Assembly: GCA_023426625.1 (NCBI GenBank)
Contig: JAFAAJ010000257.1
Span: forward strand, 1 to 38,074
DNA: 38,074 nucleotides
Source of the DNA: Bacteroidota bacterium
GTDB taxonomy: Bacteria; Bacteroidota; Bacteroidia; Flavobacteriales; Weeksellaceae
Direction of reading: 5' to 3'
Each line of letters opens with the position of its first letter. Position 1 is the first letter of the stretch. The position numbers and the translations under genes were made by a program. Positions 26,452-35,022 of the stretch are shown one piece after another. The notes under the pieces are model-generated. The model saw only the letters and a program-made list of their open reading frames with translations, searched no databases and was not told the DNA's origin.

Positions 26452-26922
26452 TTATTTGATTTTCAACCAAAGTTTAATTTTTTCAATAAGTTCTTCTTTT
26501 CTGTGAGCAACGGCAGTTTTAAAAATTCTTTTTTGAATATTATTATACTTCTGTTCAATAATACCGTCTTTAATAAAAGTCAAAAGCTCAGTGTTATTCA
26601 GGAAAAAATAATTTTCGCTATTCTCAGACCCTATTATCCATCTTAGGTTATTTTCAAAATATGAAGGACGTTTTGAGAGTATTTCAGGCTGAAAGCCTTT
26701 TCCTTTGCCCTGACCGATTCCAAGTCTTCCATGATTGTTTTTATGATATTTAATTTCAATAAAATATAAACTTGGAAAATCATTATCCTCCTTACAAATT
26801 ATCATATCAACAGCTTTCTTATTCTTTAGAATATGGAAATCCGAGTTATCCGTTATGATTTGTTCGGAAATTATTTTTCTGATATGGTTTTCAAATTCCG
26901 TTTCGCTGTTTATATCTTGCAC
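26452..26922 (-). CDS. PD-(D/E)xK-like nuclease domain protein
   Basis: The 156-aa protein has KKAVDMIICKE (Asp) and, after a strand, LYFIEIKYHKNNHGRLGIGQGKG (ExK), the arrangement of restriction-type nucleases. Small size and lack of other domains suggest a single nuclease fold. It is the first gene of the cassette and probably follows its promoter in the 26923-26995 gap. The target is unknown. Confidence 0.58.
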   Translation of the reverse strand: MQDINSETEFENHIRKIISEQIITDNSDFHILKNKKAVDMIICKEDNDFPSLYFIEIKYHKNNHGRLGIGQGKGKGFQPEILSKRPSYFENNLRWIIGSENSENYFFLNNTELLTFIKDGIIEQKYNNIQKRIFKTAVAHRKEELIEKIKLWLKIK

Positions 26923-26996
26923 TGTGTTTTTTGGCTATGTTAATTAACAAATATAAACAATGTACTAATATTATCCTTACCATTTAAATATTCAAA

Positions 26997-27030
26997 AACT
27001 CCGATGGAAATACCAATCGGAGTTGCTTTT
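26997..27030. terminator. Hairpin terminator
   Basis: AACTCCGAT (26997-27005) and ATCGGAGTT (27016-27024) form a perfect 9-bp stem with a 10-nt loop, followed by GCTTTTT. It isolates the cassette from sequence to its right. Confidence 0.6.
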
Positions 27031-27066
27031 TAATCCTTCTTACACAAAGCATTAAGATAGTACGCA

Positions 27067-27193
27067 ACCAATCACCAAGTGATACATTCGTAACGGTTGT
27101 GGTTTTTAATCATTTCTTACAACGCTTTTTCAAACAGTTTTCTATCATAAAGTTCCTTACTTGATTTTTGTTCCAGTTCCTTCGCTTTCTGCT
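27067..27193. repeat. Direct repeat R2 (right border of the defence cassette)
   Basis: This 127-bp segment is the partner of 20464-20590, ungapped and about 80% identical. It encodes the same C-terminal remnant on the minus strand (QKSSKELYDRKLFEKAL, TAA, EMIKNHNRYECITW), here with a longer upstream part. Confidence 0.7.
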
Positions 27194-27344
27194 CGAAATG
27201 TTCTACTTTCCAAATGATTGCCGTTTCCAAATGTGCAATTCTATCAATCAGTTCCTGATGCTCGAGATTTGGGAAAACCAGAATTTCGACTTTCTTGGAA
27301 ACGATAGCAAGGACTTTGCTTTCTTTAGGAGCAAACGGATTTAC
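27072..27344 (-). pseudogene. C-terminal remnant of an unrecognised gene
   Basis: Minus-strand sequence reads VNPFAPKESKVLAIVSKKVE, then EHQELIDRIAHLETAI and a coiled-coil end, with a TAA before EMIKNHNRYECITW and a TGA stop. An upstream stop prevents a full gene. I do not recognise the family. Its end is duplicated as R1. Confidence 0.5.
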
Positions 27345-27745
27345 CTACGACACAAGTGTAAAATTATTCTGTTTTTCCCTATAATCCTGATCTTACTGTA
27401 TACAAAAACTTCGTATTGAATTGATGCCAAGACAAGATGTGCCATGAGTTACACGCAGATATTTTGCTTATGAAGTTATATTGTGATTAGCAAACGTAAA
27501 GAAAATGGCTTTATGATCTTGCAGTTTTGGGCTTGTGACATTCTGATATAGAAGAAGCTTCTAAATTTAACACCAGTACGGAAATCCGTAAATATTTTTT
27601 TATAAATATTTTTAAATTTATAGGCAAATATCAAAATTATAAAGAGTGAAATCCGTAAGTACTTTACAAATAAAACTTTGTATCTTTATAAAATACATTA
27701 AATATATACGTATTTTCATATAATAAATTATTAAAAACACCAATA
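27345..27745. promoter_or_regulatory. Upstream region of the Hachiman operon
   Basis: No gene was found here. GAAATCCGTAA occurs twice (27581-27591 and 27648-27658), 67 bp apart, which could be an operator. TATCTTTA at 27681-27688 resembles the Bacteroidetes -7 element and lies about 58 bp before the first ATG. Confidence 0.35.
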
Positions 27746-27967
27746 ATGAAATTTATAAACTCTGAAATAATAAGAAAAGAAAACCAAAAATTTGCTAAAA
27801 TAGGGTTATTGGGTAATACTCTAAATATATTTTTGATAGACTCTTCAAATTTTCAAAACTATAAAGGCGACAGAAAACATAATTTTTATTGGTGTTTGGA
27901 AACAAGACTTCCTATAGGATTACAATTTCTTGGTCATAGCTATAAATTTTTCACTACCAAGAAATAG
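27746..27967 (+). CDS. Small DUF1883-like protein upstream of hamA
   Basis: The 73-aa product has LGNTLNIFLIDSSNFQNYKGDRKHNFYW, resembling the DUF1883 pattern in which an MDDSNFxNYKxGR segment is followed by an aromatic strand, and ends with a GHSYKF-like strand. No TM segment or catalytic residues stand out. It ends 7 bp before hamA, so it belongs to the same operon. Canonical Hachiman has two genes, so this could be an accessory or regulatory part. The DUF1883 call is tentative. Confidence 0.5.
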   Translation: MKFINSEIIRKENQKFAKIGLLGNTLNIFLIDSSNFQNYKGDRKHNFYWCLETRLPIGLQFLGHSYKFFTTKK

Positions 27968-27974
27968 TCTAAAA

Positions 27975-28868
27975 ATGATTGAGAATAATATTAAAAAAGA
28001 TTTCTTAGACCTATTTTACAACGACCTTTGTGATGAGGCATTGGAAAACAATAACCATTTAAACCTATTTACTCTCAAAGTAAAAAACAATGCGTTTTCT
28101 TATGACGAATTAATAAATGAATTGGGAAATAAACTTTATTACTTTGCTCTATCAAGAAAGCAAATTGCTCAATTAAAAAAAGATGATAAACTTAATGATT
28201 TAGTAAAAAAAGCAAAGTCTAAACTGAAAGACCATTCTGATAATGATGGAGAATTAGGAGAGATTTTATTATATTGTCTTCTTGAGTCCCATCTTAATGC
28301 TCCAAAAATTCTTACCAAATTAGAATTAAAAACTAATTCCAATGATTATGTAAAGGGTGCAGATGGTGTTCATTTATTGAAATTAAATGATTCTGATTAC
28401 CAATTGATTTTAGGAGAATCAAAATTAAATTCTGATATCAGTAAGGGAATTTACGAAGCGTTCGGTTCAATAGATAAATTATTAAAATCTAATTCAAAAC
28501 TTGAATTCGAAATTGATTTAATTAATAGCGAGCTTGTAAAAGAGGCTTATGATGATGATAGTTACAATACGCTTAAAAAGATTATTATTCCCAGTGCAAA
28601 AGAAGATGAAACATATTTAGATTATTCCTTTGGCATTTTTCTAGGATTTGATATTGAAATCAGTGATGATGAAATAAAAATGAGCAATAGTGATTTTAGA
28701 AAAAGTGTTAGGGAAAAAATTAAAAATGAAGTTTTAGAAGCTAAAAAATCATTAAACTTTCAACTTAAGAAAAAAGGATATTCCGGTTACCAATTTTATG
28801 TATATGTAATTCCTTTTTCAGATCTAAAAAATAAAAGAAAACATATAATAGAAAAAATAGTTGAGTAA
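27975..28868 (+). CDS. hamA: Hachiman protein HamA (DUF1837 nuclease)
   Basis: Start ATG 27975 (MIENNIKKDF) is chosen over an in-frame start at 27930 because it follows the preceding stop by 7 bp. The 297-aa protein has the DUF1837 core: GELGEILLYCLLESHL (93-106), KGADGVHLLKL (Asp130) and LILGESKLNSDI (Glu148-Ser-Lys150). The ExK motif identifies a PD-(D/E)xK nuclease. In Hachiman, HamA is held inactive by the HamB helicase and degrades DNA when HamB senses damage or abnormal DNA, stopping phage growth. Its TAA overlaps the hamB ATG by one base. Confidence 0.85.
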   Translation: MIENNIKKDFLDLFYNDLCDEALENNNHLNLFTLKVKNNAFSYDELINELGNKLYYFALSRKQIAQLKKDDKLNDLVKKAKSKLKDHSDNDGELGEILLYCLLESHLNAPKILTKLELKTNSNDYVKGADGVHLLKLNDSDYQLILGESKLNSDISKGIYEAFGSIDKLLKSNSKLEFEIDLINSELVKEAYDDDSYNTLKKIIIPSAKEDETYLDYSFGIFLGFDIEISDDEIKMSNSDFRKSVREKIKNEVLEAKKSLNFQLKKKGYSGYQFYVYVIPFSDLKNKRKHIIEKIVE

Positions 28869-31426
28869 TGAAGCTTATTGAAAAATTAGTTGAAGATATA
28901 TTTCAAGATGATTATTTTAATAAGCTTTTCAATAAATGTTTATTAATAACTGCTGAAAATATTTTCCGAAAAAAAACAGAATTAAAATCCAAATTAACCC
29001 CAAAAGAATTAAAAGATTTACTTCGTTTCGCTGATATTTTATCAAACTCTAACGACTCAACTGCAAGAAACAAATCTTATCAAATCGTTTCAGCTTTGAA
29101 TCACGATTTCAAAAATAATGAAATTTATAGGACAGTTTCTAAAGCGATATTTAGCAAATTAGGAAATTTTCCTGCCATTAATTATTTGGAAACCAAAAAT
29201 GAAAATTTCGCAACGCTTCCTCTTCTTAGAGATATAGAAGCTGAAACTAAAAAACTTATACAAGAGGCTCCTGATGGAAATGGGATGATTTTTACAGATA
29301 CCCAATTTAAACTATTCAATAAACTTTCGAATAGTGTCGAATTCAGCTTTTCGGGACCAACGTCTATGGGGAAATCATTTATTATAAAATCCTTTATAAA
29401 AAAAGTAATAAAAAATAGCCCTCCTGAAAACATTGTGATTATTGTTCCCACAAGAGCACTTATAAATCAATTCTTTTCTGATCTAAAAAGTGAATTAGAG
29501 GAACAACTCGAAATTTATAAATATAAAATTTTTATAAACTCTAATGTCTCAGACATCATAACTGAAGAAAAATTCAATTATATTTTCGTTTTAACACCAG
29601 AAAGGCTTCTGAGTTATTTATCACAAGAAAATAACCCTCCTATTGGATTTTTGTTCCTTGATGAAGCGCATAAACTGGCTAATGAAAAAGACTCAAGAAG
29701 TGTTACGACATATTCTGCCATAGAAAAAGTTCAGAAAAAATATGGAAATATTAAACTTTATTTTTCGTCCCCGAATGTTTCAAACCCTGAAGTATTTTTG
29801 AAACTTTTCAATCGAAATATTCAGAATTCCTTTAAAACAAATGAGTCGCCCGTGGCTCAAAATATCTATTTTGTAAATTTAGAAAATTACGAAGTAGAAA
29901 CATATTCTGATAATACACCTTTAAAACTTGAAAGAATATTAGATTCAAAAGATAATTATAGCCTAATAAAATTTATACAATTTATCGGGGAAAATAAAAA
30001 CAATCTAATTTATTGTTATTCGAAAAGAAATACTATTAGTAAAGCAATTGAGCTTTCAAAACAACTTCAGAAAAAAGATGCTGATAATAAGTTAATACAA
30101 CAAGCCATACGAAATATAAAAGAATACATTCATCCTGATTACTATTTGGTTGATTTTCTTGAAAAAGGTATTGCATATCATTATGGAAGACTGCCGCAGT
30201 TAATCAGGAACTTAATTGAAGACCTTTATCAAAAAGAAGAGATACGATATGTTTTCTGTACCTCAACCTTATTAGAAGGAGTTAATATGCCTACACAAAA
30301 CATATTCATTATCGATAATAGAAGTGGATTCAAAACAACCCTTTCACAGATTGATTTTTGGAATCTTTCAGGGCGAGCTGGTAGATTGACAAGAGAGCTT
30401 GAAGGAAATATTTTTTGTGTTCAATATGATGACTTTAAATGGGAAGATAAAGAGATTCTAATAAAAAAAGAAATTACCTTAAAACCTACTGTCTTGACTA
30501 AAGTTGATAAGAACCTTCAAAGAATTGAGAAAGTCTTAAAGAATGAAGATATCTCCGGAACAGAAACAGAGAAAGAAATACTTAGATACATCGCCAATAT
30601 CATAAAAGTAGACACTTTAGAAACAAATTCCAATTATAAAAGTCCGCTAATTGATAAGCTAATTGAAAAAAATAAACAAAAAGTCATTGATTTAGCTAAA
30701 AGCAAAGTTCAAAATTATAAACTTCCTCATTCAATATTAAAATTTAAACAAACTATTGATTTTGATATTCAAGAAAAAGTTTACAAAACTGTTCTAAAAT
30801 CAAGGAAGAGTATTTTACCTGCTGGAAACAATATCAATTATGAAAGTTGTCTAAAAGTTCTTTTACAATTTCATGCAATGTATTCTTGGGATAAAACGGA
30901 GAAAAAATTAGCTAATACTAATAGCCTAAAATATTATGCTGTTTTAATAAATCAGTGGATTAATGGTTTTTCTTTGAGCCAAATTATTAGTCAATCGATA
31001 GATTGGAATCATTCTAATGGCTATCAAATAGCAATTGGATATAATGAATATGAGTTTTTTAATAAGTCGAACAGAAAACATGTAAATATCTTAATTGAAA
31101 ATATTATAGATGATATTGAATATGTATTACGTTTCTTATTGGAAAAATACTTTAATCATTATTATCAAATCTTACTTAATATAGTTGGAGAGGAAAAGGC
31201 AGGAGAAAGCTGGGCAACACTTTTAGAATATGGTACTCAAAACCCACTAGTCATAGCATTGCAAAACATTGGCATTTCAAGAAATACAGCAATAAAAATA
31301 CTCAGAGAACACAGAAAATCTTTAATTATTACCGACAACAAATTAGTAGGGATCAATAAAGCTATATTACTTAAGGAATTTAGATCAACTTCTTTAGAAT
31401 ACGAAGAAATTAGAAAAACTTTGTAA
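28868..31426 (+). CDS. hamB: Hachiman helicase HamB
   Basis: The 852-aa SF2 helicase has motif I GPTSMGKS (163-170), Ia VPTRALINQF, a DEAH box in FLFLDEAHKLANE, motif III-like FSSPN, motif V CTSTLLEGVNMPT and motif VI LSGRAGRLTRE. This Ski2-like layout with a long helical C-terminus fits HamB. It translocates on DNA and controls HamA. Translation is coupled to hamA by the TAATG overlap. The operon is intact and in the standard code. Confidence 0.88.
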   Translation: MKLIEKLVEDIFQDDYFNKLFNKCLLITAENIFRKKTELKSKLTPKELKDLLRFADILSNSNDSTARNKSYQIVSALNHDFKNNEIYRTVSKAIFSKLGNFPAINYLETKNENFATLPLLRDIEAETKKLIQEAPDGNGMIFTDTQFKLFNKLSNSVEFSFSGPTSMGKSFIIKSFIKKVIKNSPPENIVIIVPTRALINQFFSDLKSELEEQLEIYKYKIFINSNVSDIITEEKFNYIFVLTPERLLSYLSQENNPPIGFLFLDEAHKLANEKDSRSVTTYSAIEKVQKKYGNIKLYFSSPNVSNPEVFLKLFNRNIQNSFKTNESPVAQNIYFVNLENYEVETYSDNTPLKLERILDSKDNYSLIKFIQFIGENKNNLIYCYSKRNTISKAIELSKQLQKKDADNKLIQQAIRNIKEYIHPDYYLVDFLEKGIAYHYGRLPQLIRNLIEDLYQKEEIRYVFCTSTLLEGVNMPTQNIFIIDNRSGFKTTLSQIDFWNLSGRAGRLTRELEGNIFCVQYDDFKWEDKEILIKKEITLKPTVLTKVDKNLQRIEKVLKNEDISGTETEKEILRYIANIIKVDTLETNSNYKSPLIDKLIEKNKQKVIDLAKSKVQNYKLPHSILKFKQTIDFDIQEKVYKTVLKSRKSILPAGNNINYESCLKVLLQFHAMYSWDKTEKKLANTNSLKYYAVLINQWINGFSLSQIISQSIDWNHSNGYQIAIGYNEYEFFNKSNRKHVNILIENIIDDIEYVLRFLLEKYFNHYYQILLNIVGEEKAGESWATLLEYGTQNPLVIALQNIGISRNTAIKILREHRKSLIITDNKLVGINKAILLKEFRSTSLEYEEIRKTL

Positions 31427-31474
31427 CAAAATTACGTTTTTTATAACTATTTGATTATTTGCCATTTAGAATGG

Positions 31475-31573
31475 CGGTTCGAGAATTACCCCAAAAATCC
31501 CATAATTTTATTTTGGACTTCTCGAACCCGTTTGTAAGCGGATATAGTTTTGTTTATCAAACAGTTACAAACG
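31475..31573. repeat. Cluster of inverted repeats between hamB and tRNA-Asn
   Basis: CGGTTCGAGAA (31475-31485) pairs with TTCTCGAACCCG (31519-31530). CGTTTGTAA (31529-31537) pairs perfectly with TTACAAACG (31565-31573). The first includes the T-loop-like GGTTCGA. The cluster lies at the island/tRNA border and may be integrase or att-related, but no core duplicate was found elsewhere in the window. Confidence 0.4.
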
Positions 31574-31598
31574 AAAAAAGTCGCCAAATTGGCGACTT
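31574..31598 (-). terminator. Intrinsic terminator of tRNA-Asn
   Basis: AAGTCGCC and GGCGACTT (31578-31598) form a stem around AAATT, with a T run on the minus strand (31574-31579). It lies just after the tRNA 3' end. Confidence 0.75.
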
Positions 31599-31605
31599 GT
31601 CAGTA

Positions 31606-31682
31606 TGGCTCCTCCTGCTGGGCTCGAACCAGCGACCCTCTGATTAACAGTCAGATGCTCTAACCAACTGAGCTAAGGAGGA
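31606..31682 (-). tRNA. tRNA-Asn (anticodon GTT)
   Basis: On the minus strand the gene starts TCCTCCTTAGCTCAGTTGG. The anticodon stem-loop CTGACTGTTAATCAG has GTT, the T arm is GCTGGTTCGAGCCCAGC, and the acceptor AGGAGGAG is followed by an encoded CCA. The 3' end faces the defence island, the usual side for integration at a tRNA gene. Confidence 0.95.
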
Positions 31683-31763
31683 ATGTCCTTTGTTTTAAGT
31701 GGTGCAAATATAGGACGAATATTTATTCCGGGCAAATTTTTTCGACAAAAATTTTCAAAAAAA

Positions 31764-33245
31764 TTACAAATTCCCGGTAAGAGATTTTACGATGTCATTT
31801 CCAAAAATCAGTAACATTAAGCCTAACAGGAAGATAACTCCGATCATCTGTGCGTTTTCCAATACTTTCTGTGGAACCGGTTTTCCGGAAATCATTTCCC
31901 ATAATGTGAATAATACGTGTCCACCATCCAGTCCCGGAATAGGAATTAGGTTTAAAAATGCCAGCCAAACCGAGAACATCGCAGTGAAACTCCAAAAAGC
32001 GGTCCAGTTAATAGATGCTGTTCCGTCACTGGCTTTGTTTACAGGCATGTTTTTTATAATCGCAAGCGGACCGCCCACTTTTTTATATCCCTGAACTTTT
32101 TTATTGAATATCAATTTGAATTGTTTTACCTGATAGGTCAAACTTTCAATACTTCTTGTAAATCCTCTTCCGATGGATTCTGCAAATGTGAAGTGCTCAG
32201 TTATTGCATATTTCTCCAACTGTTTATATGAAGCGATTCCCAGTGTTCCGTCTTCTGAAACAGGAAGGCTTAGCGGTTGTACGGTTCCGCTTCTCAATAC
32301 TTCAACATTAATGGTTTTTCCAGGGTTATTAACAACGGCATTCTGGAATTCATCATAATAATCAATCTTTTTTCCGTTCACGGAAACTACCTGATCTCCT
32401 ACTTTTAATCCTGCTTCAGCAGTTTTAGGATTGATGATAGTATCAACTACAGCAGCATATCTTGGAGTAAGGAAAGCTTTAGGATTATCATCATTAAAAG
32501 CCATGGCTTTTCCGTCGTCATTAGTATCAAACGTAACTTCCTGTCCGTTTCGTAATACCGTAATCTGATCGCTTAAAAGAACGTCTAAAGATAATTTTTC
32601 TAAACTTTTCTGAACCTTTCCGTCTACTTTTAAGATCTTGTCTCCATCCTGGAAGCCCATTGCTTTTGCGGTACTTGTATAGTGCAACGGAGCCTTGATT
32701 TTTGTAGTGTCAAAAAATGTTTCTCCGTTGAAATAAGAAAGACATCCGTAAATCAGCCAGGCTAAAAAGAAATTAACAGTTACGCCACCCAACATGATGA
32801 TCAGTCTCTGCCAAGCCGGTTTCGATCTGAATTCCCAAGGTTGTGCAGGTTTCTTTAATTGTTCGGTATCCATGCTCTCATCCACCATTCCGGCAATCTT
32901 CACGTAACCACCAAAAGGAAGCCATCCGATACCGTATTTGGTTTGTTCAGGATGCTTTCTCCAGTCGCTGTCCGGTAACCTGGAAATGTCGATCGCTACT
33001 TCCTTCTTCTGTCCGTTTACGTCAATGACTTCGGTATCCGGAAGATTTTTCGAGAAAAACTTATACTGCCATTTTCCATTGATCTTCTTCATAGAGAATA
33101 AAGAAAACCACGGATCAAAAAACAGGAAGAATTTTTCTGCTCTTGTTTTAAACCATTTGGCTGGTAAGAAGTGTCCAAGTTCGTGAAGAAGGACTAAGAT
33201 TGAGATACTTAATATGAATTGAATGATCTTGATTGCTAATTCCAT
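31764..33245 (-). CDS. rseP: RseP-type site-2 zinc metalloprotease with PDZ domain
   Basis: The 493-aa membrane protein has HELGH at 21-25 in the first TM helix and a C-terminal NLIPIPGLDGGHVL, the second metal-binding motif of M50 proteases. A PDZ domain lies in the middle (AGLKVGDQVVSVNGKKIDYYD, about 275-300). Such proteases cut anti-sigma factors and signal-peptide remnants within the inner membrane. Insertions between the first helix and the PDZ are typical of Bacteroidetes homologues. The stop is TAA. It is a chromosomal housekeeping gene and marks the flank of the island. Confidence 0.9.
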   Translation of the reverse strand: MELAIKIIQFILSISILVLLHELGHFLPAKWFKTRAEKFFLFFDPWFSLFSMKKINGKWQYKFFSKNLPDTEVIDVNGQKKEVAIDISRLPDSDWRKHPEQTKYGIGWLPFGGYVKIAGMVDESMDTEQLKKPAQPWEFRSKPAWQRLIIMLGGVTVNFFLAWLIYGCLSYFNGETFFDTTKIKAPLHYTSTAKAMGFQDGDKILKVDGKVQKSLEKLSLDVLLSDQITVLRNGQEVTFDTNDDGKAMAFNDDNPKAFLTPRYAAVVDTIINPKTAEAGLKVGDQVVSVNGKKIDYYDEFQNAVVNNPGKTINVEVLRSGTVQPLSLPVSEDGTLGIASYKQLEKYAITEHFTFAESIGRGFTRSIESLTYQVKQFKLIFNKKVQGYKKVGGPLAIIKNMPVNKASDGTASINWTAFWSFTAMFSVWLAFLNLIPIPGLDGGHVLFTLWEMISGKPVPQKVLENAQMIGVIFLLGLMLLIFGNDIVKSLTGNL

Positions 33246-33301
33246 TAATAAAATTTAGATTTTGATTTGCAAAGGTAACAATTATCAAAACTATGCCAAA
33301 T

Positions 33302-33330
33302 AAAAAAGCTCCCCGAAAACGAGAAGCTTT
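33302..33330 (-). terminator. Intrinsic terminator
   Basis: AAAGCTCCCCG and CGAGAAGCTTT form an imperfect stem with an AAAA loop and a T run on the minus strand. It follows the outer-membrane protein gene at 33352. Confidence 0.7.
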
Positions 33331-33351
33331 GTCATATAATTGGTATTATTC

Positions 33352-33792
33352 TTATAAATTGAACGAAACTCCGATGCTGCCGTTATTTCCTACTTCAGCA
33401 AATACACCAACTTTGTCATTGAAAAAGTAACGTGCTCCGATGTGAGCTCCGATTCCGAAGTCTTTTCCAAGAACACCCAGATCAACACCCGGATAAATAT
33501 CCCACTTTTCCGGTAACTCCAGAGCTTCCTGTAAATGGAAATTCAGTCTTCCGAACACAAAAACCCTGTTGTCTTTGTCATTATCCTTATAGCCATCAAA
33601 ATAAGCATTAAGTCCGGCTCCTATCGATAAAAGTTTGTTCAAACCATAATCGTAAGTTCCCGTAACTCCCGTTCCGTAACCCCATGCGTTAAGTCCCAGC
33701 TGAATTTTCTGATCTCCTTTTCCTGTCCATGCCTGAGCATTGGCCGCCGTTCCTAAAAAGATCATCATGAAAGCAAAAACTAATTTCTTCAT
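33352..33792 (-). CDS. Small exported beta-barrel-like protein
   Basis: The 146-aa protein has a clear signal peptide (MKKLVFAFMMIFLGTAANAQA). Alternating strands follow, such as KIQLGLNAWGYGTGVTGTYD, VFVFGRLNFHL and IGAHIGARYFF, ending in ...GVSFNL with the terminal aliphatic or aromatic residue expected of outer-membrane proteins. It resembles a small family known in Chryseobacterium (I recall DUF6646). The role is unknown. Confidence 0.7.
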   Translation of the reverse strand: MKKLVFAFMMIFLGTAANAQAWTGKGDQKIQLGLNAWGYGTGVTGTYDYGLNKLLSIGAGLNAYFDGYKDNDKDNRVFVFGRLNFHLQEALELPEKWDIYPGVDLGVLGKDFGIGAHIGARYFFNDKVGVFAEVGNNGSIGVSFNL

Positions 33793-33894
33793 AAACTCTA
33801 ATTTTTAATGTATTTATTCAAAGATACAGAAAAGCAAAAATGAAACCGAATCAATTAAAAAATGTATTTTTATGGAAGTTTTTGAATAGAATTT

Positions 33895-34647
33895 ATGAAA
33901 ATTACAGGATTAAATTTAGATATTGTCTGGAAAAATAAAACGGAAAACTTTCAACTTATAGAACAGTCCCTTGAAAATCAGGAAGCAGATCTTTTTCTGT
34001 TGCCGGAAATGTTCTCAACCGGTTTCTGTATGGATGCTTCAGAAGTTTCAGACAGAAATCAGGAGTCTCTGGAATTTTTAAAAAAAGTGTCAAAAGAAAA
34101 AAATACGGCGTTCTGCGGAAGTGCTCCGGTGGAAGAGAACGGAAAATTCTATAACAGGATGTATTTTGTGCAGCCGGGTGCGGAAACTGTATTTTACGAT
34201 AAAAGACATCTGTTCTCCTTCTCTGGAGAAGATAAAGTGTACACTCCCGGGGAAGAAAGAGTGATCGTACAGTATAAGAATATCAGGTTTTTGTTGCAAG
34301 TGTGTTATGATCTTCGTTTTCCGGTTTTTGCGAGGAATAATGATGATTATGACGCAATTTTGTATGTTGCCAATTGGCCTGAAAAAAGAGTAGGAGCCTG
34401 GGAACATCTTTTAAAAGCAAGAGCAATTGAAAACTTATCTTTCGTTTTTGGACTGAACAGAATCGGAACAGATGGGAATAATCTGATGTATCAGGAAAGT
34501 TCACATTGTTTTTTTGCGGACGGAACAGAAATTTCACAGAAAAAAGGCAATATTGTTTCTGCTGAACTGAATATAGAAGAGTTGAAAGATTTCAGAGATC
34601 ATTTCCGCTTCCTGAATGACCGTGATCAGTTTTCAATAATGTTGTAG
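33895..34647 (+). CDS. Nitrilase-superfamily amidohydrolase (omega-amidase/YafV-like)
   Basis: This 250-aa protein has the Glu-Lys-Cys triad: LLPEMFSTGFCMD (Glu), YDKRHLFSFSGED (Lys) and LLQVCYDLRFPVF (Cys). The FSTGFCM form is typical of omega-amidases, which hydrolyse alpha-ketoglutaramate and related amides. ANWPEKRVGAWEHLLKARAIEN and FGLNRIGTDGNN are further family motifs. It ends convergently with thioredoxin across a shared terminator. Confidence 0.85.
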   Translation: MKITGLNLDIVWKNKTENFQLIEQSLENQEADLFLLPEMFSTGFCMDASEVSDRNQESLEFLKKVSKEKNTAFCGSAPVEENGKFYNRMYFVQPGAETVFYDKRHLFSFSGEDKVYTPGEERVIVQYKNIRFLLQVCYDLRFPVFARNNDDYDAILYVANWPEKRVGAWEHLLKARAIENLSFVFGLNRIGTDGNNLMYQESSHCFFADGTEISQKKGNIVSAELNIEELKDFRDHFRFLNDRDQFSIML

Positions 34648-34671
34648 TTGTTACGGACTTGAAATAAAAAA

Positions 34672-34694
34672 AAACTGTGAGAATCTCACAGTTT
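34672..34694. terminator. Bidirectional intrinsic terminator
   Basis: AAACTGTGAGA and TCTCACAGTTT form a perfect 11-bp stem separated by one base. It ends both the amidohydrolase (+) and, overlapping its stop codon, the thioredoxin gene (-). Confidence 0.8.
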
Positions 34695-34992
34695 ACATAT
34701 ATTGTTTTAATAATTGGGTCAAGGTATTTACATCATGCACGCCGCTTTCCTTCCAGAGAAGTTCTCCCTGTTTGAAGATGGCTAATGTAGGAACTCCTCG
34801 AACGCTGTATTGTGAAGCTATAGCAGGATATTGGTCTACATCTACTTTAATGATTCTTGCACCTTCGCCTACATTTTCTTTAACGGTATTCAACACCGAA
34901 GACTGAACCTTGCACGGTTGACACCAGGTGGCAAAAAAGTCTATTAAAACCGGTCTTTCGGAATTGATGATTTCTTGAAATTTTTGTGACAT
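34693..34992 (-). CDS. Thioredoxin-like protein
   Basis: The 99-aa protein has FFATWCQPCKVQS, with a CQPC active site instead of the usual CGPC, then KVDVDQYPAIASQYSVRGVPTL with the cis-Pro. It reduces disulfides in the cytoplasm. The altered dipeptide should change its redox potential. It follows the rhodanese gene by 30 bp in the same direction. Confidence 0.85.
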   Translation of the reverse strand: MSQKFQEIINSERPVLIDFFATWCQPCKVQSSVLNTVKENVGEGARIIKVDVDQYPAIASQYSVRGVPTLAIFKQGELLWKESGVHDVNTLTQLLKQYM

Positions 34993-35022
34993 AATATTGA
35001 TGATAAATGGTTCAGTTAAATA

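Noticed and set aside
27168..27419. Plus-strand frame over the R2 region
   Set aside because: It is antisense to the gene remnant whose minus-strand reading is coherent and partly duplicated in R1.
31459..31647. 62-residue plus-strand frame ending in LLLLGSNQRPSD
   Set aside because: The ending is the well-known false translation across the antisense of a tRNA gene.
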